From positions 406,830 through 470,829 of the forward strand of contig NZ_JANUHB010000004.1 in the NCBI RefSeq assembly GCF_024756255.1: a stretch of DNA of 64,000 bases. Direction: 5' to 3'. The position numbers were made by a program, and so were the translations under genes. Below the pieces are notes generated by a model. That model had not been told where the DNA came from and did not search any database. It worked only from the letters and a program-made list of their open reading frames with translations. Source of the DNA: Massilia agilis (GTDB lineage: Bacteria > Pseudomonadota > Gammaproteobacteria > Burkholderiales > Burkholderiaceae_D). Of this stretch, positions 16,135 to 24,213 are shown piece by piece; the first letter of the stretch is position 1; every line of letters begins with the position of its first letter.

Positions 16135-16583
16135 TGCCGCGCCGCCGCTGGCCCCGGCTGGCAGTGTGCGCCGCGCTCCTTGCGCTGCTGCTGTGGGGCG
16201 CGTTCGCACCGCTTGCCGGCGCCAGCCGCGAGCAGCCATTCGAGATCCCGGCCGGCACCTACGAGCGCCGCATGCGGGGCGAGCCGGTCGAGATCCTGCC
16301 GCAGCTGGTCACCCTCACGCTCGGCGTGCAGGACGTGCTCTTGCTGCGCAACCGCGACAAGGTGCCGCAGGTGTTCGGCCCGGTGCTGGTGATGCCGGGC
16401 CAGGAGTTCCGCCTGCCGTTCGAGCAGGCCGGCGACTACCAGTTCAACTGCAGCGCGCACGCCAGCGGCCAGATGACCGTGCGCGTGGTCGAGCAGCCCG
16501 ACCCGGGCTGGGACCGGCTGCGCTGGCGCGCGCGCAAGCTGGTGCACGAGCTGCGCTATCTTCCTTTGGTGGGGCCACGATGA
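16134..16583 (+). CDS. Membrane-anchored cupredoxin-like protein
   Basis: A 149-residue protein with an N-terminal signal or anchor helix (LAVCAALLALLLWGAFAPLA) and a single cupredoxin-like beta-sandwich. The C-terminal FNCSAHASGQMTV supplies Cys, His and Met spaced as type-1 copper ligands, and an upstream histidine is not obvious. It is translationally coupled to the SCO remnant and overlaps the truncated permease by four bases (ATGA). The gene appears intact although both neighbours are damaged. It originally belonged with them in an operon for copper handling or a respiratory/uptake system. It may be an electron-transfer or copper-delivery protein, but the exact role is unknown. Confidence 0.65.
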   Translation: MPRRRWPRLAVCAALLALLLWGAFAPLAGASREQPFEIPAGTYERRMRGEPVEILPQLVTLTLGVQDVLLLRNRDKVPQVFGPVLVMPGQEFRLPFEQAGDYQFNCSAHASGQMTVRVVEQPDPGWDRLRWRARKLVHELRYLPLVGPR

Positions 16584-16960
16584 AGCATGCACCCGCGATC
16601 GCGCTGATCGCCTGCCTGGTCGCGCTGTGGTGGCGCGCTGTCGCGCTCTCGGGCAGCGTGATCTTTCCCGGCCCGCAAGCGGTGGCGGCGGGCCTGTACG
16701 AGCTGGCAGGCGACGGCAGCCTGTGTCGCCACATCGGCGCCTCGCTGATGCGGGTGGCCACCGGCTTTACGCTGGCGGTGCTGGTGGCGGCGCCGCTCGG
16801 CCTGTGGATGGGACGGGTGCCGGCCGCGTGGCGCGCGCTCAACCCGCTGTTCCAGATCCCGCGGCCGATCTCGCCGATCGCCTGGATCCCGCTCACGAGG
16901 TGCAGGACGGCGAGTTCGTCGCCATCGTCGGGCCGTCCGGCTGCGGCAAATCGACATTGA
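16580..16960 (+). pseudogene. ABC transporter permease (SsuC/TauC type), truncated
   Basis: The first about 106 codons match the N-terminal half of a binding-protein-dependent permease of the nitrate/sulfonate/taurine group: a membrane helix at the start, FPGPQAVAAGLYEL, SLMRVATGFTLAVLVAAPLG and RPISPIAWIPL. At about 16898 the permease sequence stops and joins, out of frame, to ATP-binding-protein sequence. The remaining codons to the TGA at 16960 are therefore nonsense. The conserved EAA loop and the last helices are gone, so it cannot function. The start overlaps the end of the cupredoxin gene. Confidence 0.8.
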
Positions 16961-17195
16961 TGAAAATCGTTTCCGGTTTCGAGCAGCCGGACGAAGGGCA
17001 GGTGCTGGTCGATGGCAAGCGCCTGCTGCGACCGAGCAGACGCGGCATCGTAGGCAGCACGGCTCGGTGTTCCCGTGGCTGGCGGTGCGCGAGAACCAGG
17101 CCAGCTTTGCGATCGCCGAGCCGCATCCGCGCCGCCTTTCCAGCCCCGCGCTGCAGGCGCTCAAGGACGCCATCCTGGCCGAACTGGGCGTGTGA
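16897..17195 (+). pseudogene. ABC transporter ATP-binding protein, fragments with frameshift
   Basis: Frame 1 from about 16897 reads EVQDGEFVAIVGPSGCGKST and continues to VLVDGKRLLRPSRRGIV, an intact Walker A region. At about 17050 the frame changes and HGSVFPWLAVREN (the Q-loop region) continues in another frame. The central part, with signature motif and Walker B, is deleted. The last 25 codons (AEPHPRRLSSPALQALKDAI and the tail) are the normal C-terminus, ending at TGA 17195. At least one indel and one large deletion are therefore needed. It was probably the partner of the truncated permease just upstream. Confidence 0.8.
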
Positions 17196-17261
17196 TCCGG
17201 CAGGACAGGGCCGGCCGCAATCGTGCTCGGGTCCCGTGGGCGATTCTGTCATGATGCAGCC

Positions 17262-17879
17262 ATGTCCACGTTTTCGTTGCCACTGTTCCCGCTCAGTACG
17301 GTGCTGTTCCCGGACGGGGTGCTGCCGCTGCAGATTTTCGAGGTGCGCTACCTCGACATGATCAGCCGCTGCCTGACCGAGGATTCCGACTTCGGCGTGG
17401 TGCTGCTCACGCACGGGCACGAGGTGCGCTCCCCGCAGGGGCACGAGCGCTTTGCGGCGGCCGGCACCATCGCCTCGGTGCACGACACCACGGCGTCCGC
17501 GCCGGGCCTGCTGCAGGTGGTGTGCCGCGGCGGCTCGCGCTTCGAGGTGCTGTCGGCCGAGCAGCGCGCCAACGGCCTGTGGGTGGGCGAGGTGCAATTG
17601 ATCGAGGACGACCACGAAGTGCGCATCCCGTCCGAGCTGCAAGGCGCGGCCGATGCGCTCGATCGCGTGCTGGCGTCGCTGCACGACGTGCCGCAGCACC
17701 GCTGGCCGATCCAGCCGCCGTTCAAGCTCGACGATTGCGGCTGGGTTGCCAACCGCTGGTGCGAGCTGCTGCCGCTGCCCAACCAGCAAAAGCACAACAT
17801 GCTCATGCTCGACAACCCGGTGATCCGGCTCGAGCTGCTGCACGACGTGCTGGACGAACACGGGCTGATCACCTCCTGA
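17262..17879 (+). CDS. LON peptidase substrate-binding domain protein
   Basis: A 205-residue stand-alone LON N-terminal domain protein without the ATPase or protease parts. The opening LPLFPLSTVLFPDGVLPLQI followed by FEVRYLDMI is the family hallmark. The start at 17262 follows from this motif; an in-frame ATG at 17223 would add 13 unsupported residues. Such proteins occur singly in many proteobacteria and are thought to bind protein or peptide substrates in the cytoplasm. The actual role is unknown. It lies 66 bases after the decayed ABC fragments and does not seem to belong with them. Confidence 0.85.
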   Translation: MSTFSLPLFPLSTVLFPDGVLPLQIFEVRYLDMISRCLTEDSDFGVVLLTHGHEVRSPQGHERFAAAGTIASVHDTTASAPGLLQVVCRGGSRFEVLSAEQRANGLWVGEVQLIEDDHEVRIPSELQGAADALDRVLASLHDVPQHRWPIQPPFKLDDCGWVANRWCELLPLPNQQKHNMLMLDNPVIRLELLHDVLDEHGLITS

Positions 17880-18009
17880 ACCACGCTTGCCGGATGCGCG
17901 ATTCGCGGCAGCCGGACTTGTCGCGCCCGTACAAGCGGTGTCGAGCCTAGCTGGCGTCATGCATCCATGATCGGATGATAAGATGGGTCATCGGAGTGAG
18001 GACCGGACC

Positions 18010-18720
18010 ATGAAATTTTCCGATGAAGTATTGATGGCGTATGCGCGCGGCACCCTGGACGAGGCCGAGCGCAGCGAGATCGAGCGGGCCATGCGTGCTG
18101 ACCCCGGGCTGGCGGCGCGCATTGCGCGGCACCGGGCCTTGCGCGCCCATGCCTATGACACCTATGGGGCGGTGCTGCACGAGCCGCCCCCGCCGGCGCG
18201 CATGGCCGGGGGTGCCGGCAAGGTGGTGCAGCTGGACGCGGTGCGCGCCGCCCGCCAGCAGGCGCAGCAGCCGGCGCCGGTGCGCTCGCGGTGGTCATGG
18301 CGGCAGTGGGCGGTGCTGGCGGCGGCGCTGGCGATCGGCGCGCTCGAGGGCGTGTTCGCCTACAGCCTGATGCAGGGCGAATCGGGCCTGGCGGCGGTGG
18401 ACGGCAAGGGCGGGGCGCTGCTGGCGCAGGGCGTGCTGGCGCAGGCCTTGTCGAACCAGCCGGCCGGCGGCGACGGCAAGGTGCGCATTGGCCTCAGTTT
18501 TGCGTCAAAGGACGGCAGCTATTGCCGCAGCTTTGCCTTCGGCGGCGCCACCGGGCTGGCATGCCGCCAGGGCGAGCGCTGGCACATTCCCGTCATGGCC
18601 GAGGCGCAGGACAACGTCGTGCCCGTGCCGGTGCGCGACGTGATCGCCCAGCGCATAATGGGCGCGCCGCTGGACGAACAGGGCGAGCGGGCAGCCCAGA
18701 AACAGGGCTGGCGGCGGTAG
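18010..18720 (+). CDS. Anti-sigma-factor-like single-pass membrane protein
   Basis: A 236-residue protein. The cytoplasmic N-terminus (FSDEVLMAYARGTLDEAERS and a following EIERAMRADPGLAARI) resembles the anti-sigma domain of ECF-sigma regulators, although no zinc HxxxCxxC motif is visible. A single membrane helix lies at about residues 97-117, followed by a periplasmic domain with a cysteine pair (YCRSF, LACRQ) that could form a disulfide. The start at 18010 has GTGAGGA upstream. No ECF sigma factor is encoded on either side, which is unusual because these genes normally come in pairs. It may regulate a distant sigma factor or have taken another role. Confidence 0.65.
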   Translation: MKFSDEVLMAYARGTLDEAERSEIERAMRADPGLAARIARHRALRAHAYDTYGAVLHEPPPPARMAGGAGKVVQLDAVRAARQQAQQPAPVRSRWSWRQWAVLAAALAIGALEGVFAYSLMQGESGLAAVDGKGGALLAQGVLAQALSNQPAGGDGKVRIGLSFASKDGSYCRSFAFGGATGLACRQGERWHIPVMAEAQDNVVPVPVRDVIAQRIMGAPLDEQGERAAQKQGWRR

Positions 18721-19047
18721 GGGGCGCTTCCGCCCACGCGGTCGAGCGGCCGGCGCGTGTCCCGCCGTGGGTACGCGTGCCTGCCCGACGCCCCCCCGCA
18801 AATCACGAGTCCATATACAGTGTCAAGGATTTAGGGTATCGTTTAGGGCGCTATCAGTGCTTCTACGTCCGCGCGCCGGGTTTTTCAGGCCGGCGCTGCC
18901 GTGGCACCGTCGAGCCGGCCGCGGGCCGTGCCCAGCCGGCGGCTCATTCCAGTCCACCCCGGAGTTTCCCGCGTTGGCCGCCACCGGCGGAGCCTGGCGC
19001 AACCCGGTTCGGCCGTTAAGCAGAACGAATTACTGCCCGGAAATACT
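18721..19047 (+). other. 327-base gene-free leader upstream of rhlE
   Basis: No coding sequence is supported here. The stretch has an AT-richer core near 18810-18850 (TATACAG and GGGTATCGT) where a promoter may lie, followed by a GC-rich part of about 170 bases that would form a long 5' leader. RNA helicase genes of this type often have long, cold-responsive leaders, but nothing in the sequence proves it. A clear -35/-10 pair could not be assigned. Confidence 0.3.
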
Positions 19048-20484
19048 ATGTCTGAAACAAACAACAACGAAAATAGTGCGGCGCCGACCGTGCGCTTCGC
19101 CGATTTCGGCCTCGCGCCGGAGATCCTGCGCGCACTCTCGGACCAGGGCTACGTCCATCCGACCCCGATCCAGGCCCAGGCCATCCCCGTGGTGCTGCAG
19201 GGCCGCGACGTCATGGGCGCGGCCCAGACCGGCACCGGCAAGACCGCCGGCTTTTCGCTGCCCATCATCCAGATGCTGCTGGCGCACGCCAGCACCAGCA
19301 TGTCGCCCGCGCGCCACCCGGTGCGCGCGCTGATCCTGACCCCGACCCGCGAGCTGGCGGTGCAGGTGGCGGAAAACGTCAAGGCCTACGCGGCCCACAC
19401 CCCGCTGCGCTCGACCGTGGTATTCGGCGGCATGGACATGAAGCCGCAGACCGAAATCCTGCGCCGCGGCGTCGAGATCGTGATCGCGACCCCTGGCCGC
19501 CTGCTCGACCACGTGGAGCAGAAGAACATCAGCCTGGGCCAGGTGCAGATGCTGGTCATGGACGAGGCCGACCGCATGCTGGACATGGGCTTTTTGCCCG
19601 ACCTGCAGCGCATCATCAACCTGCTGCCGAAAAAGCGCCAGAACCTGATGTTCTCGGCCACGTTCTCGCCCGAGATCAAGAAACTGGCCGGCAGCTTCCT
19701 GACCAACCCCACCACGATCGAGGTGGCGCGCAGCAACGCCACCGCCGACAAGGTCACCCAGGTGGTGTACAAGGTGGCGGAAGAGCAGAAGCGCGACGTG
19801 GTCGAGTTCCTGATCCGCTCGCGCGAGCTCAAGCAGGTGATCGTGTTCTCCAACACCAAGATTGGCGCCTCGCGCCTGTCGCGCTCGCTGGAGCAGGCCG
19901 GCATCAAGGCCTCGGCGATCCACGGCGACAAGACCCAGCAGGAGCGCATGGCCGCGCTGGAAGCGTTCAAGAAGGGCGAGATCGAGGTGCTGGTGGCGAC
20001 CGACGTGGCCGCGCGCGGCCTGGACATCTCGGACCTGCCGTGCGTGATCAACTATGACCTGCCGTACAACGCCGAGGACTACGTGCACCGCATCGGCCGC
20101 ACCGGCCGCGCCGGCGCCTCGGGCGATGCGCTGTCGGTGTATTCGGACAAGGACGAGCGCCTGCTGGCCGACATCGAGAAGCTGATCAAGCAGACCATCA
20201 CGCGTGGCGAGCTGACCGGTTTCGCGCCGTACGCACGCGGCGCCAGCGCCGGCTACGGCGGCGAGCGCCGCGCCCGCCGCAGCGGCGAGAGCGAGTCGCG
20301 CCCGAGCCGCACCAGCAGCAGCGCGCCGCCCCCGCGCCGCGAGAAGGTCGATCCCTGGTTCCTCAAGCCTTACGAGCCGTCCACCGTGACGCGCAAGGAA
20401 GCCGCGCCCACCGGGCCGGCGTCGCCGTCGTCCAAGCCGAAGCAGAAAGTCGCGGCGCTGCTGGGCGGCTTGCCCAAGCCGTAA
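19048..20484 (+). CDS. rhlE: DEAD-box ATP-dependent RNA helicase RhlE
   Basis: A 478-residue cytoplasmic RNA helicase that unwinds RNA during ribosome assembly and mRNA turnover, often important in the cold. All motifs are visible: the Q-motif region GYVHPTPIQAQAIP, motif I AQTGTGKT near residue 57, PTRELA, DEAD near 171 in VMDEADRMLDMGF, SAT near 203, DVAARGLD, and motif VI HRIGRTGRAG near 350. The basic, low-complexity C-terminal tail from about 385 is typical of RhlE. The start at 19048 begins the usual short N-terminus (MSETNNNENSAAPTV). An earlier in-frame ATG at 18901 lacks family support. Confidence 0.92.
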   Translation: MSETNNNENSAAPTVRFADFGLAPEILRALSDQGYVHPTPIQAQAIPVVLQGRDVMGAAQTGTGKTAGFSLPIIQMLLAHASTSMSPARHPVRALILTPTRELAVQVAENVKAYAAHTPLRSTVVFGGMDMKPQTEILRRGVEIVIATPGRLLDHVEQKNISLGQVQMLVMDEADRMLDMGFLPDLQRIINLLPKKRQNLMFSATFSPEIKKLAGSFLTNPTTIEVARSNATADKVTQVVYKVAEEQKRDVVEFLIRSRELKQVIVFSNTKIGASRLSRSLEQAGIKASAIHGDKTQQERMAALEAFKKGEIEVLVATDVAARGLDISDLPCVINYDLPYNAEDYVHRIGRTGRAGASGDALSVYSDKDERLLADIEKLIKQTITRGELTGFAPYARGASAGYGGERRARRSGESESRPSRTSSSAPPPRREKVDPWFLKPYEPSTVTRKEAAPTGPASPSSKPKQKVAALLGGLPKP

Positions 20485-20497
20485 GCGCATCAAACAC

Positions 20498-20607
20498 GTA
20501 GGGTGGGCAGCTTGACTGCCCACGCGTTCAGATTACCGCGGAACAGCCAGCGGGTTAGCCGACCAAGCGCTGCCTGAACGCGTGGGCAGGAAACCTGCCC
20601 ACCCTAC
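20498..20607. repeat. GTAGGGTGGGC extragenic palindrome, full copy
   Basis: It begins GTAGGGTGGGCAGCTTGACT and ends AACCTGCCCACCCTAC, with internal GCCCACGCGTTCAG facing CTGAACGCGTGGGC. The two halves are inverted, so the whole unit folds as a large hairpin with a central loop. It lies between the convergent ends of rhlE and the GT-C gene, where it can terminate transcription from both sides. Confidence 0.85.
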
Positions 20608-20616
20608 CGTTCTGCG

Positions 20617-22698
20617 TTAGTTGTTGGCCAGGCCGTCGCCGCCGGTATCGCCGATCTCGATCTCGCTGATGCCAATGCCGATCCGGCGCGGGTCGGGCTG
20701 GCCGTGCACCGTGGGCGACACCGGATGCGGCACGTCGATCACGATCTCGCGCTCGGCGCCGCCGGTCTCGAACGCCAGGCTCACGTCCTGCGGCGCCCAG
20801 CCGACCTTGAATTGTTCGCTGCGCTCGCCCACGTGCATCGTGAACGGCAGTTGCGTGTTCACGTCATACGCCTGCGCCTTGAGCACGACGCGCAGGTGAC
20901 GTGGCAGCGGCACGTTAAAGCGGATCACCACCTTGTCGGCATCCGACCAGCGGCCCCAGCTTTCGGCCCAGGACAGCCCGGAGGCCGAAGCGATCAGTCC
21001 CTGGCCGAACGGCGCCGCCAGCTGCGCCTGGCCCACGCGCCGGTGCCCGCCCTGGATGCGCACCAGGGAAAATTCGTCGTTGCGGTAGAGCGGTGTCACG
21101 CCGTCGGGCAAGGGATGGTTGCCCAGCACCAGCAGCCATTTGCTGCGGGTCGGCAGCGACGCGTGCTCGATCGGCGCGTTCGGCGCCAGCAGCAGCGTCA
21201 TCGAGTCTTTTGCATCCAGCCGGAACTGGGTGCGCATCAGGCGCGGCGTATCGTTGCCGGCCACCGTCACCTGGTCGCGCTCGGCCGGCGGGATGTGGGC
21301 GCGGGCGTAGTCGGCAGCGCGTTCGGCCAGGTCTTGCACGCGCGCACCCTTGAGCGTTTGCGTCGATGCAAACGCAGCGGACAGCACCGTTGCCGGCAGC
21401 ACGGCGAACAGGAACAGCGGCGCGGCCATGGCGCGGCCGCGCGCCCACAGGAACAGCAGCAGCACATCGAGCGCAGCCAGCAGCAGCACGCCTTGCTTGT
21501 GGACGGTGATCGCGTACAGGTCCGGCCCGTCGACCGGGCTGGGCGAAAACTGGCCCAGCCGGGCAAACGCCGCCGCCAGGCCGGCCGCAACCACCAGCGC
21601 GACTGCCCAGCGCAGCCGCGTACGCGGTTCGCCCCGTTGTTGCCCGGCGGTGGCCGCCACAACCAGCCACAGCAGCGGGAAAATGAAGTCGTAGTAGCGC
21701 AGGTGCAGGCGCAGGCCTTCGTTGTTCAGGCCGGCGTTGGCGATCGACGCGGTGAACAGGATCGTGACGCCGGCGGCCGAACCGAGCATGAGGAAGGCAT
21801 ACAGCTGCAGCAGCGCGCGTTTGCCGGCTTGCTCGCGCGACGGCGGGCACAGCAAGGACGCTGCGACCATCGCCAGCGGTAGGGCCAGCAGCAGCGCCAG
21901 CGCCATCAGGTGGCCGCCGGCGCTGACCAGCGCGGGCGGCACCAGGGCGAGCAGCGAGCGGCTGCCGGCGGCGTGCACCGCGCCACCGTAGAAATTGCCG
22001 AACAGGTCGAACGCCGACCTGCCACCGAGCAGGTAGCCCAGGCCGAAGCGGACCGCCGCCACGCAGGCGAGCGCCAGCGCCACCGCGCGCACGCCGTCGC
22101 GCAGCCAGCGCCCGCCGGCCACCCAGCGCGTGTACAGCAGGAACAGGCACAGCGCCGGGACCAGGAACAGCGCGTGCACCTTTACCAGGCTCATCAGCCC
22201 AAGGATGAGGCCGGACGTGGCAGCGTAGCGGGCCCACGGCCAATGGGCGCGGGTCAATGCGATCCAGGTCAGCACGCAAAAGCCGAAGAAGTACATCGAC
22301 TCCGGCATGAAGTAGGCCGTGTACAGGTTGAACGGCGCCAGCATCGCCAGCAGCGCGATGAAGGCCGCCACCGCCTTGCCGGTGTAATGGCGGGCGACCA
22401 GGTAGACGAACGGGATTGCGGCGGCAAAGAAGGCCACGTTACCCGCATGCACGCAGTCGTAGAAGCGCGTCCCGCACATGCTGCTGGCAGAAAACAGCCA
22501 CAGGTACAGCCAGGACGGCAGCACCGACTCGTGCAGCGGCTGCAGCCGCGACAGCTTGTCGTAGTACCACTCGTCGGCAAACACACTCGGGTACAGGCCG
22601 CCGGAGCGTACCAGCAGCCAGGCGCAGATGGCCACGAAAGCGGCGCCGACGAGGATCTTCCACGCGGGCCGGTCGGTCAGGGGTGGGGTCGGTGTCAC
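20617..22698 (-). CDS. Large multi-pass membrane glycosyltransferase-like protein (GT-C type)
   Basis: A 693-residue inner-membrane protein. After one N-terminal helix comes a periplasmic loop with an acidic pair in PSVFADEWYYDKL, the position where GT-C enzymes keep their catalytic Asp/Glu. About ten further helices run to around residue 470, followed by a soluble beta-rich periplasmic domain of about 220 residues. GT-C enzymes transfer sugars from polyprenyl-phosphate donors in the periplasm. The start is GTG at 22698, whose last two bases and the next form the TGA of gtrA (GTGA overlap); a longer upstream frame to 23013 is antisense noise. With GT2 and GtrA upstream, this is the classic three-gene set for modifying a glycan with a lipid-linked sugar. 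Confidence 0.75.
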   Translation of the reverse strand: MTPTPPLTDRPAWKILVGAAFVAICAWLLVRSGGLYPSVFADEWYYDKLSRLQPLHESVLPSWLYLWLFSASSMCGTRFYDCVHAGNVAFFAAAIPFVYLVARHYTGKAVAAFIALLAMLAPFNLYTAYFMPESMYFFGFCVLTWIALTRAHWPWARYAATSGLILGLMSLVKVHALFLVPALCLFLLYTRWVAGGRWLRDGVRAVALALACVAAVRFGLGYLLGGRSAFDLFGNFYGGAVHAAGSRSLLALVPPALVSAGGHLMALALLLALPLAMVAASLLCPPSREQAGKRALLQLYAFLMLGSAAGVTILFTASIANAGLNNEGLRLHLRYYDFIFPLLWLVVAATAGQQRGEPRTRLRWAVALVVAAGLAAAFARLGQFSPSPVDGPDLYAITVHKQGVLLLAALDVLLLFLWARGRAMAAPLFLFAVLPATVLSAAFASTQTLKGARVQDLAERAADYARAHIPPAERDQVTVAGNDTPRLMRTQFRLDAKDSMTLLLAPNAPIEHASLPTRSKWLLVLGNHPLPDGVTPLYRNDEFSLVRIQGGHRRVGQAQLAAPFGQGLIASASGLSWAESWGRWSDADKVVIRFNVPLPRHLRVVLKAQAYDVNTQLPFTMHVGERSEQFKVGWAPQDVSLAFETGGAEREIVIDVPHPVSPTVHGQPDPRRIGIGISEIEIGDTGGDGLANN

Positions 22699-23072
22699 TT
22701 GAAGATCCAGTATTTGCCCAGTACGTAGCCGTTCATCGCCACCAGCGGCAGCGACAGCAGCTTGCCGGCGAGCGGGCTGCCGGCGAGCTGCTCGAACACG
22801 GCCACGCAGGCCAGGGTGAGCAGGTAGTTGACGCCGACGATGCACAGGTAGCGCATGAAGCTGGCGGGCGAGGCGTTGGCCGCAAAGGTCACGCGGGAGT
22901 GGAACGCGTAGTTGATCAGGAGCCCGGCGGCAAAGCCGGCCGTGGTGGCGCTGGCGTAATGGACGCCATGCCGGATGAGCGCCTGCATGATGCCGATGTC
23001 CACCAGCGCGCACAGCAGCCCGCCGCTGACGTACACGGCGAACTGGCGCCAGTGGGCGAAGAGCTTATGCAT
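22695..23072 (-). CDS. gtrA: GtrA-family flippase-like membrane protein
   Basis: A 125-residue protein with four predicted membrane helices and the GtrA/DPMS-like pattern FAVYVSGGLLCALVDIGIMQ, then FAAGLLINYAFHSRVTF and a C-terminal GYVLGKYWIFK. GtrA proteins are thought to flip undecaprenyl-phosphate-linked glucose across the inner membrane. It overlaps the upstream GT2 gene by eight bases and the downstream GT-C gene by four, so the three are one translational unit. Confidence 0.88.
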   Translation of the reverse strand: MHKLFAHWRQFAVYVSGGLLCALVDIGIMQALIRHGVHYASATTAGFAAGLLINYAFHSRVTFAANASPASFMRYLCIVGVNYLLTLACVAVFEQLAGSPLAGKLLSLPLVAMNGYVLGKYWIFK

Positions 23073-24045
23073 GGATGCGCGAGTACGAGGTCTTCTTGTG
23101 CAGCGGCCGGCGCGGCACCGAGGCGATGTCGTAGGCCAGGAAGGCCAGCACCAGCTGCACGCCCATGATCACCGGCAGCGCCGCCAGCATCACGGTGCCG
23201 GCGGGGGTGACGGCCTCGTGCGCGGCGGAGCGCAGCCAGTGCGAGATCCCGTACACCGTGCCAAAGCAGATCAGGAACAGGCCCAGCGGCAGCTCGATCG
23301 AGGCCAGCGACATGTTGCGCAGGTAGTAGTTGTAGAACAGGCGCTTGCAGAAATTGCGCAGGTGCTTGGCCGCGAATTCGGTGACGATGCGCGACACCTT
23401 CAGGTTGCTCACCTCGTCGGCGTACACGGCATCCATCGGTACGTCCACCACCACCGCGCCCAGCGTGTTCAGGCGGAACAGCATGTCGGTCTCGAAAAAG
23501 TAGCGCCGGCTGAGCTTGTCGAACGGGACGAAGCGCAGGCAGTCGGCGTGGATCGCGGTGTAGCCGTTGGTCGGGTCGAACAGGTCCCAGTAGCCGGACG
23601 AGACCTTGGTGAGCAGCGACAGCACCGCGTTGCCGAACAGGCGTACCGGCGGCATGCTGCGGATGCGTTCGAGGTTGAAGAAGCGGTTGCCCTTGGCGTA
23701 GTCGGCCTCGCCGGCCAGGATCGGGGCCACGAAGCGCGGGATCAGCGAAGTGTCCATTTGGCCGTCGCCATCCACCTTGACGATCACCTTCGCGCCGTCC
23801 GCCAGCGCGGCGCGGTAGCCGGTGATGACGGCGCCGCCGACACCCTGGTTGGCGTCGTGTTCGAGGACGGTCACGCGCGGGTCGAGGCATTGCTCGCGCA
23901 CCAGCTTGCCCGAGCCGTCGGGGCATTTGTCGTCGACCACGTAGATGCGGTCAACCTCGGGTCCGATGCCGGCAATCACGTCCAGGATCTGGCGCGTGAC
24001 TTTGAAGCTCGGAATCACGACAGCGATGGAATCGGTGCGATGCAT
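23065..24045 (-). CDS. Glycosyltransferase family 2 (polyprenyl-phosphate sugar synthase type)
   Basis: A 326-residue GT-A enzyme. The N-terminal catalytic part has IAVVIPSFKVTRQILDVI, YVVDDKCPDGSG, NQGVGGAVITGYRAAL and the metal-binding VDGDGQMD. Two C-terminal membrane helices (about residues 235-260 and 275-300) anchor it, as in GtrB/DPM1-like enzymes. It should load a sugar onto polyprenyl phosphate on the cytoplasmic face, to be flipped by GtrA and used by the GT-C protein. The start at 24045 is the family N-terminus; an in-frame ATG at 24138 would add residues encoded within the repeat. Confidence 0.85.
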   Translation of the reverse strand: MHRTDSIAVVIPSFKVTRQILDVIAGIGPEVDRIYVVDDKCPDGSGKLVREQCLDPRVTVLEHDANQGVGGAVITGYRAALADGAKVIVKVDGDGQMDTSLIPRFVAPILAGEADYAKGNRFFNLERIRSMPPVRLFGNAVLSLLTKVSSGYWDLFDPTNGYTAIHADCLRFVPFDKLSRRYFFETDMLFRLNTLGAVVVDVPMDAVYADEVSNLKVSRIVTEFAAKHLRNFCKRLFYNYYLRNMSLASIELPLGLFLICFGTVYGISHWLRSAAHEAVTPAGTVMLAALPVIMGVQLVLAFLAYDIASVPRRPLHKKTSYSRIHA

Positions 24046-24106
24046 GAGCGGCGGCGGCTGTTGAGAAATGGGCTGCACGGATGGTAGCGTATGGCAGAGC
24101 CTTTGG

Positions 24107-24210
24107 GTAGGGTGGGCACATTGTGCCCACGCGTCCAACCAGTGCCTGCGTTGCCTGGACGCGTGGGGTGAAGCTGGCCAATGGCCAGCTGAACGAGCTG
24201 CCCACCCTAC
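24107..24210. repeat. GTAGGGTGGGC extragenic palindrome, full copy
   Basis: GTAGGGTGGGCACATTGTGC at the left end and GCCCACCCTAC at the right end (24200-24210) frame CCCACGCGTCCA and TGGACGCGTGGGG. It sits between the stop of the membrane protein (24214) and the start of the GT2 gene (24045), so it separates the polysaccharide genes into two transcription units or attenuates between them. Confidence 0.85.
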
Positions 24211-24213
24211 GCT

